Source: Desulfobulbaceae bacterium (lineage in GTDB: Bacteria; Desulfobacterota; Desulfobulbia; Desulfobulbales; SURF-16). Taken from it: a DNA stretch of 8,299 nt. Below the pieces are notes generated by a model. It saw only the letters and a list, made by a program, of their open reading frames with translations. It was not told the DNA's origin and did no database searches. The DNA lies in assembly GCA_021160685.1 (NCBI GenBank), contig JAGHCC010000018.1, positions 1-8,299 of the forward strand, read 5' to 3'. Both the position numbers and the translations under genes were made by a program. Shown here piece by piece: positions 6,100-8,299 of this stretch (positions are counted from its first letter, which is position 1; every line of letters begins with the position of its first letter).

Positions 6100-6121
6100 A
6101 AAATCCACCTATCCTTATAAT
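6093..6121 (+). promoter_or_regulatory. Candidate nhaD promoter, -35 box inside the MITE-like terminus
   Basis: A consensus -10 TATAAT (6116-6121) lies 17 bp downstream of GTTACA (6093-6098, four of six matches to TTGACA). The -35 hexamer is part of the right terminal repeat of the element at 5993-6099. Transcription would start near 6128, about 27 bases before the nhaD ATG. Confidence 0.5.
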
Positions 6122-6154
6122 AATACTCAATATTTTTTTAAGGAGGACCAAACA

Positions 6155-7588
6155 ATGTTTATTTTTTTACGCAATCTCTTGTTTCTCATTACCATATTCA
6201 TCGGCCTGCCAGGCGCGGCATGGGCCTCGGCCACTGGAGGCGGATCCCATCTTGATCTAACCACCCACTGGGTGGGCTATGCATCACTGATCATCTTTGT
6301 CCTGGCCTACGCCCTGGTCATGGGCGAGGAATTCACCCATATGCGCAAGTCCAAGCCAGTCCTTCTTGCCGCCGGGCTGATCTGGGGCATCATCGCCTGG
6401 ATTTACGCCAGCCACGGTTTCACCCATGCCGCCGAGATAGCAGTACGTCACAATATTCTTGAATACGCGGAACTCTTCCTCTTCCTGCTGGTGGCCATGA
6501 CCTACATCAATGCCATGGAGGAACGGCTGGTCTTTGAGACCCTGCGGGTCAAGCTGGTCTCCGCCGGCTTCTCCTACCGCGGGATCTTCTGGATCACAGG
6601 CGTCCTGGCTTTTTTCATCTCGCCGGTGGCCGACAACCTGACCACTGCTCTGCTCATGTGCGCCGTAGTCATGGCCATTGGCAAGGACAACGTTAAATTT
6701 ATCAGCCTGTCCTGCATCAATATCGTTGTCGCCGCCAATGCCGGCGGCGCCTTCAGTCCTTTTGGCGACATCACCACTCTCATGGTCTGGCAAAAGGGTA
6801 TCATTGATTTCTGGACATTCTTCAACCTCTTTATTCCCTCGGCGGTCAACTGGCTGGTGCCGGCTGTTATCATGAGCCTGGCCATCCCCAAGATCAAGCC
6901 GGAGGCCGGCGAAATGAATATCGAGATGAAACGGGGCGCTGTCATTGTCATGTTCCTTTTCCTTTGTACCATCGGCACGGCGGTGAGCTTCCACAATTTT
7001 CTCCATCTGCCACCCATGATGGGGATGATGACAGGACTCGCCTATCTGAAAATCTTCGGTTTTTACCTGAAAAAAACTCACAAAAACGGACATGCCTCTT
7101 CCGCCTATAACCAGGACAAGGCACAGGAGAGACTCGGCGATACAGTGGCCTTTGATGTTTTCAAAAATGTCGCCCGGGCCGAATGGGACACCCTGATGTT
7201 TTTCTACGGCGTGATCCTCTGCGTTGGCGGCCTGGGTTTTATCGGCTATCTGGGCATGGCGTCTCACGTTATGTATGGTGGCTGGGGTGCAACATACGCC
7301 AATATCATGGTCGGCATTCTTTCCGCCATTGTTGACAATATTCCAGTAATGTTTGCCGTTTTGAGCATGAATCCGGAAATGCCCCAGGGACAATGGCTGC
7401 TGGTAACCCTGACTGCCGGAGTCGGAGGCAGCCTGTTATCCATTGGCTCTGCCGCTGGTGTCGCCCTTATGGGCCAGGCCCGCGGCATGTATACCTTTGG
7501 CGGCCATTTCAAATGGATGCCGGTGATCGCTCTTGGTTACGCGGCAAGTATTTTTGTCCATTTTCTCGTCAATGGCAGTATGTTTTAA
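6155..7588 (+). CDS. nhaD: NhaD-type Na+/H+ antiporter
   Basis: A 477-residue inner-membrane antiporter of the ArsB/NhaD superfamily that exports Na+ (or Li+) in exchange for H+. NhaD-type features are SLIIFVLAYALVMGEEFTHMRKSKP (44-68), ISPVADNLTTALLM (155-168), NAGGAFSPFGDITTLMVW (195-212) and AIVDNIPVMFAVLSM (391-405); the Asp/Asn pairs in these helices are the usual ion-site positions. About 12-13 hydrophobic segments are visible. Residues 1-25 look like a cleavable signal sequence, with a hydrophobic core and an AWA-SA type site. ATG at 6155 is set by a perfect AGGAGG at 6141-6146 with eight-base spacing; a frame open from TTG at 6065 would start inside the MITE-like element and is rejected. 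Codon third positions are more GC-rich than in the usp genes. It is separated from usp by a terminator. Confidence 0.94.
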   Translation: MFIFLRNLLFLITIFIGLPGAAWASATGGGSHLDLTTHWVGYASLIIFVLAYALVMGEEFTHMRKSKPVLLAAGLIWGIIAWIYASHGFTHAAEIAVRHNILEYAELFLFLLVAMTYINAMEERLVFETLRVKLVSAGFSYRGIFWITGVLAFFISPVADNLTTALLMCAVVMAIGKDNVKFISLSCINIVVAANAGGAFSPFGDITTLMVWQKGIIDFWTFFNLFIPSAVNWLVPAVIMSLAIPKIKPEAGEMNIEMKRGAVIVMFLFLCTIGTAVSFHNFLHLPPMMGMMTGLAYLKIFGFYLKKTHKNGHASSAYNQDKAQERLGDTVAFDVFKNVARAEWDTLMFFYGVILCVGGLGFIGYLGMASHVMYGGWGATYANIMVGILSAIVDNIPVMFAVLSMNPEMPQGQWLLVTLTAGVGGSLLSIGSAAGVALMGQARGMYTFGGHFKWMPVIALGYAASIFVHFLVNGSMF

Positions 7589-7590
7589 AG

Positions 7591-7620
7591 GTATAAACTC
7601 CGTAAATATTCGGTTTATAC
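7591..7620. terminator. Weak hairpin between convergent nhaD and sigma-54 activator
   Basis: GTATAAAC (7591-7598) pairs with GTTTATAC (7613-7620), with two further inner G-C pairs after a small bulge. It sits two bases past the nhaD stop in the 69-bp gap between convergent genes. Neither side has a proper T-run (GAAAAAATTG on the plus side, CTTTAAAACA on the minus side), so intrinsic termination here is uncertain. Confidence 0.35.
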
Positions 7621-7657
7621 GAAAAAATTGCAATAATCTGGGATGACGCTGAACAGT

Positions 7658-8299
7658 TTACAGGTAGGCAGCAACATCAAAACCTTTCCCGTCATACCTT
7701 TTTAGTTTACGCCAGAGAGATACCCTATCAATGCCTATAATTTTCGCGGCCCTGCTCTTATTACCGTCCACCTTCTTTAAAATGGAGAGAATATATTCCA
7801 CCTCATGCTCTTCCAGGCTCTGAAAAGTTTCTTCCCCGGATGGGACTGACACCAACGACTTCCTGCCCATTCCCAGGTCAGCGGGAAGATGATGCGCCTT
7901 GATTTCAGATTCACTGCACATGGCCAGGGAACGTTCAATAATATTTCCCAACTCCCTGATATTTCCTGGATAATCATAGCTGATCAGGAGCTCCATGGCC
8001 TCGGGAGAAATCATTTTTTCCGTTTTTTTCATGAGCGAAAATTTCGCCAGGAAATGACTGACTAACAACGGGATATCATCTTTATGCTCCCGCAGGGGAG
8101 GAATAAACAAAGGAACCACATTGATCCGATAATAGAGATCACGGCGGAATCGCCCCTGTTCCATCGCCTTTCTCAGGTCACGATTCGTTGCCGACAGGAT
8201 GCGGACGTTAATGGGAATTTCTGTTGTTCCTCCCACCCGAATTATCTTTTTTTCCTGCAGGACGCGCAAAAGCTTCACCTGCATGGTCAAAGGCATATC
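7658..8299 (-). CDS. Sigma-54-dependent transcriptional activator (NtrC family), C-terminal part
   Basis: The visible 213 residues enter the AAA+ domain just after Walker B (DMPLTMQVKLLRVLQE); the 5' end lies beyond the right edge, so the sensory or receiver domain and the GAFTGA loop are not seen. Visible in order are sensor I (ILSATNRDL, residues 34-42), the arginine-finger region GRFRRDLYYRINVVPLFIPPLR (49-70), sensor II (YPGNIRELGNIIERS, 110-124) and a C-terminal Fis-type helix-turn-helix (NKSRAAKIIGIDRVSLWRKLKRY, 180-202). The in-frame ATG near 8296 is not a real start, because the frame continues through Asp to the edge. It activates sigma-54 RNA polymerase at enhancer-dependent promoters. 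It is convergent with nhaD, so it need not regulate it; no clear -24/-12 promoter was found in the window. Confidence 0.95.
   Translation of the reverse strand, partial: DMPLTMQVKLLRVLQEKKIIRVGGTTEIPINVRILSATNRDLRKAMEQGRFRRDLYYRINVVPLFIPPLREHKDDIPLLVSHFLAKFSLMKKTEKMISPEAMELLISYDYPGNIRELGNIIERSLAMCSESEIKAHHLPADLGMGRKSLVSVPSGEETFQSLEEHEVEYILSILKKVDGNKSRAAKIIGIDRVSLWRKLKRYDGKGFDVAAYL

Noticed and set aside
6065..6154. N-terminal extension of nhaD by 30 codons from a TTG
   Set aside because: It would start inside the MITE-like element and read through the AGGAGG at 6141-6146. The ATG at 6155 has ideal spacing and begins a signal-like sequence.
6284..7393. A 369-codon open frame on the minus strand, opposite nhaD
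   Set aside because: It is fully antisense to a clear NhaD coding sequence, has a His/Gly/Asp-rich composition typical of a shadow frame of membrane-protein codons, and shows no recognisable domain or ribosome binding site.

Overview
The window looks like chromosomal DNA of a Desulfobacterota (deltaproteobacterial), probably Desulfobulbales-like, bacterium. This is inferred from protein style, moderate GC with AT-rich intergenic DNA, and a palindromic intergenic element rich in CCCCC/GGGGG of a kind common in that group. No sequence here fixes the taxon.

Layout. The left half is on the minus strand. From right to left it holds a TetR-family repressor (3150-3749), a SulP-family anion transporter (899-3052), a strong rho-independent terminator (732-761), a YjbQ-family protein (163-579), a tiny reading frame that begins exactly like HypC (82-117), and the first 12 codons of a gene that leaves the window (1-36). 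The right half is mainly on the plus strand: two tandem, recently duplicated double-domain universal stress proteins (3966-4874 and 4935-5786), a strong terminator (5909-5951), a palindromic MITE-like element (5993-6099) and an NhaD-type Na+/H+ antiporter (6155-7588). At the right edge, convergent to nhaD, is the C-terminal part of a sigma-54-dependent activator (7658-8299).

How the genes may work together. The tetR and usp genes are divergent, and the gap between them carries a promoter for each. An 8-bp inverted repeat just downstream of the tetR promoter is a textbook position for autorepression and would also control the co-directional SulP gene. SulP (anion uptake, often Na+- or H+-coupled in bacteria), NhaD (Na+ extrusion) and nucleotide-binding Usp proteins together suggest an ion and pH or bicarbonate homeostasis neighbourhood. 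That link is inference from adjacency only.

Most unusual points: (1) the SulP protein carries an insertion of about 140 residues, largely predicted coiled coil, in a predicted extracytoplasmic loop; (2) a HypC-like N-terminus behind a perfect Shine-Dalgarno stops after 11 codons; (3) the usp duplication extends past the stop codon, and one base change moves the stop between copies; (4) usp copy 1 has an in-frame 42-bp internal duplication; (5) the best nhaD promoter candidate takes its -35 box from the terminal repeat of the MITE-like element.
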